Source: an uncultured Clostridia bacterium
GTDB lineage: Bacteria; Bacillota; Clostridia; Oscillospirales; Ruminococcaceae
Length of the DNA stretch: 43,712 bases
Assembly (NCBI GenBank): GCA_944386445.1
Contig: CALXBD010000144.1
Span: 1-43,712, forward strand
Direction of reading: 5' to 3'
Shown: positions 16,242-24,181 of the stretch, piece after piece
Position numbering within the stretch: position 1 is the stretch's first letter
How the letters are laid out: each line of letters begins with the position of its first letter
Program-made: the position numbers and the translations under genes
Notes under the pieces: model-generated
The model's input: only the letters and a program-made list of their open reading frames with translations
Database searches by the model: none
Told to the model about the DNA's origin: nothing

Positions 16242-16802
16242 ATGACAGATGATGAAAAAATCATAGAGTTGTTTTTTGAGCGCTCTGAGCAGGCCATAGG
16301 GGAACTGGACTTGAAATACGGAAAAACCTGTCATAACCTGTCATACAACATTGTGAACAACAGGCAGGATGCAGAGGAATGTGTCAATGATGCCTATTTA
16401 GGCGCATGGGATACCATTCCCCCGACCAAACCTAACCCCCTGCTGTCCTACATTTTAAAAATCGTTCGGAATATTTCAGTCAAATGCTATTGGAGTAAAA
16501 AGGCCGCCAAACGGAACAGCCTTTATACCGCTGCCATGGAGGAAATAGAAGGCTGCCTTGCGTCCTCCGACACCGTGGAAGAGCAAATCGAAGCCAAGGA
16601 GCTTGCCCGTATTATTGAGGAATTTTTGGATACGCTGACCCTCGAAAACCGCGTCATTTTCATACGCCGTTACTGGTTTGCCGACAGCTACAAGGACATA
16701 GCCCAGTTTGTAGGGCTGACTGAGAAAAACATCTCCGTCCGGCTGGCCCGCATCCGCGAGAAGATGAAACAACACTTGATAGAAAGAGGGGTGTTCGTAT
16801 GA
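16242..16802 (+). CDS. ECF-type RNA polymerase sigma factor
   Basis: 186 residues, the usual ECF size. Region 2 (about residues 20-90) includes the DAEECVNDAYLGAWDTIP segment that contacts the -10 element and core polymerase; region 4 (about 120-182) includes the helix-turn-helix around DSYKDIAQFVGLTEKNISVRL. The ATG at 16242 has a strong AAAGGAGG site. It overlaps the next gene at ATGA (16799-16802), implying translational coupling with a probable anti-sigma factor. A TATAAT hexamer at 16115-16120 on the plus strand may be part of its promoter, but no good -35 accompanies it. Confidence 0.9.
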   Translation: MTDDEKIIELFFERSEQAIGELDLKYGKTCHNLSYNIVNNRQDAEECVNDAYLGAWDTIPPTKPNPLLSYILKIVRNISVKCYWSKKAAKRNSLYTAAMEEIEGCLASSDTVEEQIEAKELARIIEEFLDTLTLENRVIFIRRYWFADSYKDIAQFVGLTEKNISVRLARIREKMKQHLIERGVFV

Positions 16803-17347
16803 ACGCAAAGAAGTTTTCCGATGCGATGAGTGAACTTGACAGCAAATATGTTGCGGAAGCTCTTTCTTATGACAAATCGCATATATCAAAGATAAGGTCT
16901 CAAAAGTTAGGTATCTTAATTGCCGCTGCCATAGCTGTATTAGCTCTTTGCGGTTTTGCGGCGTATGAGCTTGGATTATCTGACCCGTGGTTCCAGAAGC
17001 CATCTGCTGACCCAGTTCAAACTGTTCAAAGTGCGATTGAAGGACAAGCCGATAAAGAGTACACGCTTTCTGTGCGTGTGGATGAAATCAAAGTGGACGA
17101 AAGTGAAACAGAGCGTATTATCCAAATGTACTCCGGCAGCGACCTTGCAAAAGCAAGAGGATGGACAGACGAATACCTTGCAGAACATTTTGTTGTGGTA
17201 TGGGCAAAATACTATGTGGAGTACGACCATACAAAAACATTTATAGACGACGGTTATACAGAACAGTATTTCTACCTGACCCAAGATACAAAATCTGGTA
17301 AATGGACGATTTCTGATAATACGTCTCCTAACATACGTACAGAGTAG
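16799..17347 (+). CDS. Probable membrane-bound anti-sigma factor
   Basis: 182 residues. The cytoplasmic N-terminus (about 1-38) contains the short SDAMSELDSKYVAEAL segment typical of proteins encoded right after clostridial ECF sigma genes. One transmembrane segment follows (about 39-58), then an extracytoplasmic domain (about 65-180) that resembles DUF4829-like sensor domains. It overlaps the sigma gene by 4 nt, the arrangement expected for a cognate anti-sigma. This gene is visibly more AT-rich than the surrounding genes, which suggests a separate origin. No zinc-binding anti-sigma motif (HxxxCxxC) is present, so the anti-sigma role is inferred from position and topology. Confidence 0.75.
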   Translation: MNAKKFSDAMSELDSKYVAEALSYDKSHISKIRSQKLGILIAAAIAVLALCGFAAYELGLSDPWFQKPSADPVQTVQSAIEGQADKEYTLSVRVDEIKVDESETERIIQMYSGSDLAKARGWTDEYLAEHFVVVWAKYYVEYDHTKTFIDDGYTEQYFYLTQDTKSGKWTISDNTSPNIRTE

Positions 17348-17412
17348 ACATTCAGCTGCTAATAACTAAATATTCAACCAACGGCTGCCTTCTTTTGCCT
17401 TCCAAAAAACAC

Positions 17413-17438
17413 AAAACCCCGGCATAGCCGGGGTTTTT
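17413..17438 (+). terminator. Terminator after the sigma/anti-sigma pair
   Basis: An 11-bp GC-rich stem AAAACCCCGGC/GCCGGGGTTTT (17413-17423, 17427-17437) with a 3-nt loop and a T-run on the plus strand. Confidence 0.9.
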
Positions 17439-17455
17439 CATTAGATAAACAGAAC

Positions 17456-17481
17456 AAGCCGCCCTGTATTTTGGGCGGCTT
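17456..17481 (-). terminator. Terminator after the 2-oxoacid oxidoreductase operon
   Basis: AAGCCGCCC (17456-17464) pairs with GGGCGGCTT (17473-17481), 10 nt beyond the gamma-subunit stop. The following minus-strand sequence is T-rich but not a pure U-run. Confidence 0.75.
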
Positions 17482-17490
17482 GCCGGAAAA

Positions 17491-18030
17491 TTATTCTGCG
17501 TAGTCGTAACCCAGCTTCAATGCCTTGAGGTTGGCATCCAGCAGGTGGGCTTTCTTTGCCGGAACACATTTTTTCATTGCCTCACAGAGAATGTCAAAGG
17601 TAGTGAAGCCGGTTTCTTTAAGGACCTTGCCCAACATGATGATGTTGGCCAAACCTGAAAGGTCATCATCCTTTGCCATCTGGGTGCAGGGAATGTAATA
17701 GGCGTCGATATCCGTGCGTATGCATTTGGCTTCGATCAGGGAGCTGTCGATGAAAATCTTACCGCCCGGCTGGACCGCATCTACGAACTTATCGTAAGAG
17801 GGAGCATTCAGCACCACCAAAGTCTCCGGTTCCAGAACGATGGGGCAGCCAATGGGCTCATCATCGATGCAGACGGAGCAGTTTGCAGTACCGCCGCGCA
17901 TTTCTGGGCCATAAGAAGGCAGCCAAGAAACGTATTTTTCCTCAATCATTGCCGTATAGGCGGCAACCTTTCCCATAAACAGGACGCCCTGTCCGCCGAA
18001 ACCGGCAATCAGCATATTCAGTACCATCAT
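17491..18030 (-). CDS. 2-oxoacid:ferredoxin oxidoreductase, gamma subunit
   Basis: 179 residues. In four-subunit enzymes the gamma subunit takes part in assembly and CoA/electron handling. The glycine-rich FGGQGVLFMGK (about 11-21) and the YGPEMRGG segment (about 40-47) are the family landmarks. The start overlaps the beta-subunit stop by 4 nt (18027-18030), with AAAGGGG about 8 nt upstream, so translation is coupled. Whether the enzyme uses 2-oxoglutarate (Kor) or branched-chain 2-oxoacids (Vor) cannot be decided here. Confidence 0.9.
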   Translation of the reverse strand: MMVLNMLIAGFGGQGVLFMGKVAAYTAMIEEKYVSWLPSYGPEMRGGTANCSVCIDDEPIGCPIVLEPETLVVLNAPSYDKFVDAVQPGGKIFIDSSLIEAKCIRTDIDAYYIPCTQMAKDDDLSGLANIIMLGKVLKETGFTTFDILCEAMKKCVPAKKAHLLDANLKALKLGYDYAE

Positions 18031-18782
18031 GCATGCACCCCTTTCTCGGTGACGTCTTTATAGACGCCCAGCGGATAGTAGGGGATCATCTTATCGTCGA
18101 TCCACTTCAGTGCTTCCTGAGGAGTCATGCCCCAGTTGGTGGGGCAGCCGGAAAGTACTTCCACGATGGAAAAGCCCTTCTTTTCGATCTGAGCAGTCAG
18201 TGCCTTTTTGATGGCAGCCTTTGCCTTGCGGATATTGGGCACATTGTTGACGGCCACACGTTCGGCATAAGCCACGCCGCTCAAAGTAGACAGCATTTCG
18301 CAGACCCGAACCGGATAGCCGGAATAGTTGACATCACGGCCATAAGGGGTGGTCTGGGTGACCTGGCCGGGCAGGGTAGTAGGAGCCATCTGACCGCCGG
18401 TCATGCCATAGATTGCGTTATTTACAAAGATAATGGTGATATTCTCGCCGCGGGTAGCGGAATGGACGGTTTCAGCGGTACCGATAGCTGCCAGGTCGCC
18501 GTCGCCCTGATAGGTGAATACCACATTATCCGGACGGGCGCGTTTGATACCGGTTGCTACTGCCGGAGCACGGCCGTGAGGCGCCTCCACCATGTCGCAG
18601 TTAAAATAGTCATATGCCATAACGGCGCAGCCTACCGGTGCAACACCGATGGCGTCTCCCAAAACCCCCAGTTCTTCCAGGCATTCCGCCACCAGCCGGT
18701 GGATAATGCCATGGGTGCATCCGGGACAGTAGTGGGTTTCTTTATCAGTCAATCCCTTGGTTTTCTGAAAAACGATGGCCAT
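18027..18782 (-). CDS. 2-oxoacid:ferredoxin oxidoreductase, beta (TPP-binding) subunit
   Basis: 251 residues. This subunit binds thiamine pyrophosphate and, in this family, an Fe-S cluster ligand set. The CPGCTHG motif lies near residues 19-25, and the TPP-Mg motif GDGD...NN with NNAIYGMTGGQ spans about 94-130. The reaction is CoA-dependent oxidative decarboxylation of a 2-oxoacid with ferredoxin as electron acceptor. It is separated from the alpha gene by 2 nt and overlaps gamma by 4 nt. Confidence 0.94.
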   Translation of the reverse strand: MAIVFQKTKGLTDKETHYCPGCTHGIIHRLVAECLEELGVLGDAIGVAPVGCAVMAYDYFNCDMVEAPHGRAPAVATGIKRARPDNVVFTYQGDGDLAAIGTAETVHSATRGENITIIFVNNAIYGMTGGQMAPTTLPGQVTQTTPYGRDVNYSGYPVRVCEMLSTLSGVAYAERVAVNNVPNIRKAKAAIKKALTAQIEKKGFSIVEVLSGCPTNWGMTPQEALKWIDDKMIPYYPLGVYKDVTEKGVHA

Positions 18783-18784
18783 GA

Positions 18785-19846
18785 TTATTTGGCACCTCCT
18801 GCCATTTTCTCAATTTCTGCCAGAACCTCAGCAGGGCTGGGCACGATGCCGCCGGTACGGCCAAAGAATCCTACCGGGCAGGCGCCATTGGCTGCCAGCC
18901 GGACATCCTCCACCATCTGGCCCATGCTCATTTCCACTGTCAGCATAGCTTTTACCTGTTTTGCAGCAGCGGCAATTTCTTTTTCCGGGAACGGCCACAA
19001 CGTAATCGGCCGGATCAATCCCACTTTAATGCCCTTTGCACGGGCTTTGGAAACTGCGGATTTCACCACGCGGGCGGTTGCGCCATAGGCGACCACTGCA
19101 AATTCCGCATCGTCCATATACTGCAGTTCCACCTGAACCTCTTTCTCACGGATGATATCATACCGTTTCTGACGTTCGATAATGGTGCGTTCCAGCTCCT
19201 GAGGCTGGAGGTAAAGAGAGTTCACAATATTGGGTTTCCGCTGGCCCTTAGTGCCGGTCAATGCCCACGGTTTCTCATGGGGAGTCGGCACGACTTCCGG
19301 GAACTCAACCGGTTCCATCATCTGTCCCAGCATACCATCTGCCAGGATCATAGCAGGCATCCGGTAAGTCTCAGCCAAATCGAAGGCCTGTCCGATCAGA
19401 TTAACGATCTCCTGAACGGAAGATGGTGCAAATACCAGAACCTGGCCATCGCCGTGGCCGGGAGCCTTTGTCGCCTGCCAGTAGTCTGCCTGAGAGGGCT
19501 GGATACCGCCCAAACCAGGGCCGCCGCGCATCACGTTGATGATCAGGCAGGGCAAATCAGATCCGATAATATAAGAAATGCCTTCACCTTTCAGGCTAAT
19601 TCCAGGGGAAGAAGACGAGGTCATGGCCCGGGCGCCGGTAGACGCACAGCCCAGCACCATATTAATAGCAGCGATCTCGCTTTCTGCCTGCAGATATGTA
19701 CCGCCAATTTTCGGCATCCGTTTTGCCATATAAGCGGCCACTTCGGTCTGAGGGGTGATCGGATAGCCGAAGAAATGCTTACATCCATTCCGGATTGCAG
19801 CCTCGGCCAGGGCTTCATTCCCCTTCATTAAAAATTTTTCTCCCAT
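18785..19846 (-). CDS. 2-oxoacid:ferredoxin oxidoreductase, alpha subunit (VorB/KorA-type)
   Basis: 353 residues. The N-terminal pyrimidine-binding domain shows GYPITPQTE (about 27-35) and SSPGISLKGEGISY (about 77-90), both characteristic of KorA/VorB proteins; the C-terminal domain includes VVAYGATARVVKSAV. I chose the ATG at 19846, with GAGG 8 nt upstream; the frame opens 30 codons earlier, but that part overlaps the ferredoxin gene. It follows the ferredoxin gene by 22 nt. Confidence 0.93.
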   Translation of the reverse strand: MGEKFLMKGNEALAEAAIRNGCKHFFGYPITPQTEVAAYMAKRMPKIGGTYLQAESEIAAINMVLGCASTGARAMTSSSSPGISLKGEGISYIIGSDLPCLIINVMRGGPGLGGIQPSQADYWQATKAPGHGDGQVLVFAPSSVQEIVNLIGQAFDLAETYRMPAMILADGMLGQMMEPVEFPEVVPTPHEKPWALTGTKGQRKPNIVNSLYLQPQELERTIIERQKRYDIIREKEVQVELQYMDDAEFAVVAYGATARVVKSAVSKARAKGIKVGLIRPITLWPFPEKEIAAAAKQVKAMLTVEMSMGQMVEDVRLAANGACPVGFFGRTGGIVPSPAEVLAEIEKMAGGAK

Positions 19847-19868
19847 GGTGTTTTCCTCATTCCTTCCC

Positions 19869-20075
19869 TTATTTCTCCACCGTAATGACGCAGTCCGGGC
19901 ACATCGTAGCGCACATTGCGCAGCCGATACAGTCATCCGGGTTAACCGGTGTGGCGGGATTATAGCCTTTACGGTTCAATTTCCCGGTATCCAAAGCCAA
20001 AACCTTTTTGGGACAGACTGAAACGCAGAGGCCGCAGCCCTTACAGCGGTCCTGATTAATGGTAACTTTTGCCAT
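19869..20075 (-). CDS. 2[4Fe-4S] ferredoxin, delta subunit of the 2-oxoacid oxidoreductase
   Basis: 68 residues with two complete cluster motifs: CKGCGLCVSVCP (about 11-22) and CIGCAMCATMCP (about 49-60). It is the electron-transfer subunit that passes electrons from the TPP centre to free ferredoxin. The ATG at 20075 has AGAGGG about 8 nt upstream. It lies directly upstream of the alpha subunit in the order delta-alpha-beta-gamma. Confidence 0.95.
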   Translation of the reverse strand: MAKVTINQDRCKGCGLCVSVCPKKVLALDTGKLNRKGYNPATPVNPDDCIGCAMCATMCPDCVITVEK

Positions 20076-20146
20076 TTTGATTCCCTCTTTCCTTTTGCGG
20101 CGCCAGCCGCTGCTCTCTCATACCGTTGGGTATGCTGTTTCTTATA

Positions 20147-20821
20147 TTATTCCTCTTCGGCCGAATCCCAAGGCTTTTTCACAAAAATCTCCACTGGAAA
20201 AGGATCCGGCACCTTTAATGGAGCCAATTTCTTATCATAGGCGGTACATTTCACCGGGATTCCTGCCAGATCGGCCACCTTTTGGGCAAAGGGCACTGAC
20301 TGTTCCACAATTGCGGTGGTTGTCTCCTCCCCCAGGTTGGAGCAGTTGACCACTCCTGTAGGCTGGAGCCGCGCTACCACTTGGATCTCTCTCAATACTG
20401 AAAGGGCTTCCTCCGGGGTTTGGGTCAGATACCGGCAGCAGTTCACCACATACCAAAACTCATAGTTATGCCGTGCAATTGCGGGGGCATACCGTCCCAA
20501 AGCGATTGCGCCGGCGTCATCGCCGCCCACATCCATTATAACACAATCTCCGCCATTGTCAAAAACCGCGTCCACGGCGCCGCTCAGGGCGGGGATATCC
20601 AAATTGGAGTTTGCGTACATCGGAGACACCATCCGTATTCCGGCATCTGCCAGCATAGGGGCGAAATCCGCGCTGCGGAAATAGGGATTCACGATATCCA
20701 GGTCCACCAAGGTGACCGTTTTTCCTGCTGCACGCTCCCTCAGGGCCAAATTTACAGCCAGATTTGTTTTCCCGCTGCCATAATGGCCGGTAATCAAATA
20801 TATTTTCCGGTTGGGTTCCAT
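20147..20821 (-). CDS. P-loop ATPase (CobQ/ParA-like) linked to the oxidoreductase operon
   Basis: 224 residues. Walker A GHYGSGKTN (residues 12-20), a switch-like VDLDIVNPYFRS (about 38-49) and a Walker B-like hydrophobic stretch ending DVGGDDAG (about 95-103) mark a deviant-P-loop SIMIBI ATPase. I do not know a specific partner. It is 71 nt upstream of the ferredoxin gene on the same strand, so it probably shares the transcript and might help mature or regulate the oxidoreductase, as other SIMIBI ATPases do for metalloenzymes; this is inference. The ATG at 20821 has AAAGGAG 6 nt upstream. Confidence 0.82.
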   Translation of the reverse strand: MEPNRKIYLITGHYGSGKTNLAVNLALRERAAGKTVTLVDLDIVNPYFRSADFAPMLADAGIRMVSPMYANSNLDIPALSGAVDAVFDNGGDCVIMDVGGDDAGAIALGRYAPAIARHNYEFWYVVNCCRYLTQTPEEALSVLREIQVVARLQPTGVVNCSNLGEETTTAIVEQSVPFAQKVADLAGIPVKCTAYDKKLAPLKVPDPFPVEIFVKKPWDSAEEE

Positions 20822-20885
20822 AAACGCTCCTTTCTGTCCGGCGCGGCGAAAAGTTCATAACAGCTGCCGGATGAATATTGTTTAT

Positions 20886-20894
20886 ATTTTACCA
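20886..20894 (-). promoter_or_regulatory. Extended -10 promoter for ATPase-oxidoreductase operon
   Basis: TGGTAAAAT on the minus strand (20894-20886), 65 nt before the ATPase start; no clear -35 hexamer. Confidence 0.4.
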
Positions 20895-21093
20895 CAATAC
20901 AGCGAGAAAAGATAGTCCTTTTTCAAAAAAGATTATGACAAATATGCGGACACGCGCGCGATTTTTTTGTTTATATTCTAAAAAATCGGCTTTTTTATCA
21001 ATAATAAGCGGAATTTTCTAAAAAAAGAAATTTTCTTTCCTTTATTTCCCTTTGGTCAAACAATTGATTTTCACTCAACTATAAATACATTCA

Positions 21094-21131
21094 ATATAAT
21101 AATACCCCCTGCCGTATGAGGACAGAGGGTA
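21094..21131 (-). terminator. Terminator after spo0A
   Basis: TACCCTCTG/CAGGGGGTA stem on the minus strand (21131-21123 with 21111-21103, one G-U pair) followed by a UUAUUAUU tract. Confidence 0.8.
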
Positions 21132-21164
21132 TATTTACTGTCTATGTTCTTTAGCCATTCGAGG

Positions 21165-21953
21165 TCATTTGCTGTTGGCATCTTCCTCATCGCCTTGGAT
21201 CTGCATCCGCAGCTTATCGGCGATCATGGCGATAAATTCGGAATTGGTAGGTTTGCCGCGGCTATTCTGAACCGTATAGCCGAAATAAGCATCCAAAGTA
21301 TCTACATCGCCGCGATCCCATGCCACTTCAATGGCGTGGCGGACAGCGCGTTCCACTCTGGAAGAAGTGGTCCCAAACTTTTTAGCAACAGCCGGATAAA
21401 GTTGCTTTGTAACAGAGTTGATCATTGCAATATCTTTAACGGAAAGCAGGATTCCCTCCCTTAGATAGTGGTAGCCTTTAATATGTGCCGGGACTCCAAT
21501 CTGATGGATAATTTCTGTGATCATCACTTCCAAATCGTGATCACTGTAACGCTTGCGGGCAGTCGCTTTCGCCTGAGGCATTTCAAAGCCGAACATCATA
21601 TCGATCCGATCATAAAGTTCCGGCAGGCTAAACGGTTCCAGCATATAAAAACATTTTGGGGACTGCATGATCTCCTTTGAGATCATCGGATTATCAAATG
21701 CAGATGTAACTATAAATCGGGGTGCGTCCTCTCTTCCCTTGAGGCTGCGAATGATGCCCAAGGCGTCTACATGAATCATAAGTGCGTTCATGACGACCAA
21801 ATCAGGTTTTTCAGAAGAAATTGCGGAAAGGATCTCAAAGCCATCTCTTTTGCGAAGCAATACCTCGTACCCTTTTTCCCGCAAAGCCTTTTGACAAATT
21901 GCCCCGAAATCAGCAGAATCATCGCTGATAAGGATTTTCTTGTGCGAATCCAA
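21165..21953 (-). CDS. spo0A: Sporulation regulator Spo0A with a degenerate receiver domain
   Basis: 262 residues. Spo0A is the master response regulator of sporulation entry. The C-terminal DNA-binding domain is well conserved: [38 protein letters not shown] and [12 protein letters not shown]. The receiver keeps the acidic pair (D11, D12) and the Thr/Ser switch (near T83), but the phosphoacceptor position is Asn (VVMNALM, N56) and the conserved Lys is Glu (MLEPF, E106). Start choice: TTG at 21953 has GGAGG at an 8-nt distance and gives a normal N-terminus; an ATG at 21968 would add five residues but lacks a good site. It has its own promoter and terminator and is not next to spoIVB. Confidence 0.93.
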   Translation of the reverse strand: MDSHKKILISDDSADFGAICQKALREKGYEVLLRKRDGFEILSAISSEKPDLVVMNALMIHVDALGIIRSLKGREDAPRFIVTSAFDNPMISKEIMQSPKCFYMLEPFSLPELYDRIDMMFGFEMPQAKATARKRYSDHDLEVMITEIIHQIGVPAHIKGYHYLREGILLSVKDIAMINSVTKQLYPAVAKKFGTTSSRVERAVRHAIEVAWDRGDVDTLDAYFGYTVQNSRGKPTNSEFIAMIADKLRMQIQGDEEDANSK

Positions 21954-22005
21954 ACATGCTTCCTCCATTCCGTTTAAACTATCGCCGTGTTTGCGATTTA
22001 TTCAT

Positions 22006-22034
22006 ATCTTATCACAAATTCTTCAAAATTTCAA
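22006..22034 (-). promoter_or_regulatory. Probable sigma-A promoter for spo0A
   Basis: TTGAAA (22034-22029) and TAAGAT (22011-22006) with 17-nt spacing on the minus strand, 52 nt before the TTG start. I found no clear sigma-H promoter or Spo0A box in the upstream region. Confidence 0.55.
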
Positions 22035-22170
22035 CATTTTTTCTGCACAAAAAACGACTTATAAAAAGGTCTGTATTTTTCATTCCTTTGTTGAATTTTA
22101 GCGAATTTTTAATTTCTGAATATACAATTGGTGAAACAGCAATTTTAGAGCATTTTTCTGCCTGTGACGC

Positions 22171-22222
22171 CAACAAAAAGGCGTATTCTGTTGCCGCACA
22201 AAGCAACAAAATACGCCTTTAT
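22171..22222 (-). terminator. Terminator after the galactose-binding-like gene
   Basis: A long stem, AAAGGCGTATT (22177-22187) with AATACGCCTTT (22210-22220), extended by GTTGC/GCAAC inside and followed by TTGTTG on the minus strand. It lies about 22 nt past the stop. Confidence 0.85.
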
Positions 22223-22242
22223 ACAAAGACAACTTTCGAATA

Positions 22243-23298
22243 TTATTCACCTTCCAGCTGGGCCTTGGTCACCTGGCGGTAATCCAGCCAAATATAATGC
22301 CCTTCCTCTATTTCCAATTTTTGTTCCGGAATTTCGTCATGATACAGCAGAAGCGACAAATCGAGCATTGCCTTGGCGATTCCATCCCCATCGTTCAGAA
22401 CAGTGCCGCTCATTGTACCTGCGCGGACGGCCTCCTGTGCAGGAGCAGTGGCATCTACTCCAACAATTATGGGGTATTGTTGCGTTGTGACTCCTGCTTC
22501 CTGAAGGCTGTCGATGGCACCCAACGCCATGTCGTCGTTATTGGAGAAAACGACCTCAATTGCTTCTCCGAATTTTTCCTGCCACTGGCTCATTTTAGCC
22601 GCAGCCTGACTTCTGTTCCAGTTAGCTGTATCGCTGGCAAGCTTTTCAACCCGCACGCCCGCATTTGTCAACACCTGGATGCAGCTTTCCGTCCGAATCA
22701 AGGTATCCTGATGACCGGGTTCCCCCTCCAGTATCACATATTGAAGGATCCCGTCCCCATTTTTATCTACCCGTTCCTGCTCATTTTCCCATAAATCCAG
22801 CACGATTTTTCCCTGCAGGCTCCCGGATTGCTCCGCGGGCGCTCCGATATAATAGGCAGATTCCCATCGCTGCAAATCCTCTGCCACCGGCTGCCGGTTA
22901 AAAAACAAAATTGGGATTTCCGCATCCGCTGCCATGTCAATTAAGTAAGCAGCTGCGGTACGATCCACAATATTGACGCACAGAACATCATAATTAAGTG
23001 CGATAAATCGCTGAACTTGCTCATTTTGAATCAGCTGGGAGCTTTTTCCATCCATTGTGCTTACATTGATGCGAAGGTTCTCTCCCGCTTCCCGTTCCCG
23101 GGCCATACGCTCTAAGCTCTGCACAAGGTAGCCGATAAATGTGTCTTCCTGGCTGTACACTGCAACTCCTATTCTCAAGGTAGGCGGTTCCTGATCCCTT
23201 GTACGCACTCCAAAAATGTAGATAATCAGTAATATCACCGCCGCAGCCAGCAGGCTAATGGCCAATGGGAAACAGAATTTTTTGATTTTCGATCTCAT
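22243..23298 (-). CDS. Membrane-anchored galactose/glucose-binding (MglB-like) protein
   Basis: 351 residues. The fold is a periplasmic-binding-protein type 1 sugar receptor. The calcium-binding loop DKNGDGILQ (178-186) followed by EGEPGHQD and the segment NNDDMALGA are characteristic of galactose/glucose-binding MglB. Instead of a lipobox it has an uncleaved-looking N-terminal transmembrane segment (about 9-30). I chose the ATG at 23298, with AGAGGAG upstream; the frame extends 40 codons further but overlaps the previous gene. It overlaps the preceding binding-protein gene by 44 nt. A membrane anchor and the kinase neighbourhood suggest ligand sensing rather than transport. Confidence 0.85.
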   Translation of the reverse strand: MRSKIKKFCFPLAISLLAAAVILLIIYIFGVRTRDQEPPTLRIGVAVYSQEDTFIGYLVQSLERMAREREAGENLRINVSTMDGKSSQLIQNEQVQRFIALNYDVLCVNIVDRTAAAYLIDMAADAEIPILFFNRQPVAEDLQRWESAYYIGAPAEQSGSLQGKIVLDLWENEQERVDKNGDGILQYVILEGEPGHQDTLIRTESCIQVLTNAGVRVEKLASDTANWNRSQAAAKMSQWQEKFGEAIEVVFSNNDDMALGAIDSLQEAGVTTQQYPIIVGVDATAPAQEAVRAGTMSGTVLNDGDGIAKAMLDLSLLLYHDEIPEQKLEIEEGHYIWLDYRQVTKAQLEGE

Positions 23299-24181
23299 AC
23301 ATCTCCTCTTTTCTGACCAAAACGGATTCCACCACTGGTTCGGAAAGCTCTTTTCCCAAAACGGCACTTGCCGCCTGTTCCACTGCCTGATACCCAACGC
23401 CATATCCGCTCCAGGCAACTACTCCCCTGATAACACCATATTCAAGCCCTGCCAAAATTCTTTCCTCGGTACCCGCTACGTAAAGCGAACTCGTTTTTCC
23501 GTTTTGATCCAGAAGCTGCAGTGCATGTACAGCGGATTCCGGTTCCGGAAAAATCACAGCATCGACCCCTTCTATCGTTTCAACTGTAAAGTCTGCGCCG
23601 CATCGCAAAACGGTAAATCCCTTTTCCGTCAAGGATTCTTCGGCCGCTTCCAGTCGGGCACGAATCCCGCTGCTGCCCGGAGCCGCATCCACAAGCAGTA
23701 CATGTCCTTCCGAAAAATCCTCTTCGATTGCTGCGGCCAGTTGCTCTCCTACCCACACGTTATCGGGCATCACAGAGATGCAAGCCCCTTCCAGGCTGCT
23801 TTCCATCGTAACGACGGGAATCTTCGGGTTATCCTTGACAATGACTTCCAGTGCCTCCGTTTGCGCCGGCACTACTACCAGCCCATCCGCACCGTTTTTT
23901 ATTTCCTGCCGGATCAATTCCGTTTGTTCCGATACGGAATTGCTTTCACCCAAAGCCAAAAAACGCAGCTCCACGCCATAATCCGCAGCCGCTTTTGCCA
24001 TTCCCTGACGGGCTTCCGACCAGATGGAGCTGTCCGATTCCCGTACAATAACAGAAATTTCCACCCGTCTCTCTGCCTTTTCAGGCCAGGATATATCCCT
24101 TATGAACAGGGAAAGGATTACCAAAAGGCTAAGAATCGCCAATATTCCCAGCTGGATCAGGTTTTTATGCTTTCGTTTCAT
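23255..24181 (-). CDS. Membrane-anchored sugar-binding (RbsB-like) protein
   Basis: 308 residues. An N-terminal transmembrane segment (about 9-27) is followed by a type 1 periplasmic-binding-protein domain: ISVIVRESDSSIWSEARQGM, the GADGLVVVPAQTEAL strand-loop and the GIRARLEAAEESL helix. No lipobox is seen, so it is anchored with the binding domain outside. The ATG at 24181 has AAGGAGGG at 9 nt and lies inside the 3' end of the kinase gene (17-nt overlap), so the two are translationally coupled. This order resembles the XylFII-LytS-YesN xylose sensor of Clostridium beijerinckii, where a binding protein activates the kinase; the ligand here is unknown. Confidence 0.85.
   Translation of the reverse strand: MKRKHKNLIQLGILAILSLLVILSLFIRDISWPEKAERRVEISVIVRESDSSIWSEARQGMAKAAADYGVELRFLALGESNSVSEQTELIRQEIKNGADGLVVVPAQTEALEVIVKDNPKIPVVTMESSLEGACISVMPDNVWVGEQLAAAIEEDFSEGHVLLVDAAPGSSGIRARLEAAEESLTEKGFTVLRCGADFTVETIEGVDAVIFPEPESAVHALQLLDQNGKTSSLYVAGTEERILAGLEYGVIRGVVAWSGYGVGYQAVEQAASAVLGKELSEPVVESVLVRKEEMYEIENQKILFPIGH

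Larger units (their letters stand above)
20822..21164. other. Gene-free AT-rich gap between ATPase operon and spo0A
   Basis: Nearest the ATPase gene lies an extended -10 (20886-20894). The middle (about 20920-21100) is strikingly AT-rich with homopolymer runs and two AT stems: CGATTTTTT (20959-20967) with AAAAAATCG (20980-20988), and a TTTTCT/AGAAAA-type repeat near 21020. The spo0A terminator follows at 21094-21131. No open frame with a ribosome binding site is visible. Confidence 0.6.

Noticed and set aside
22012-22209. Minus-strand 65-codon frame upstream of spo0A
   Set aside because: It covers the spo0A promoter and part of a terminator hairpin; no ribosome binding site and no recognisable domain.
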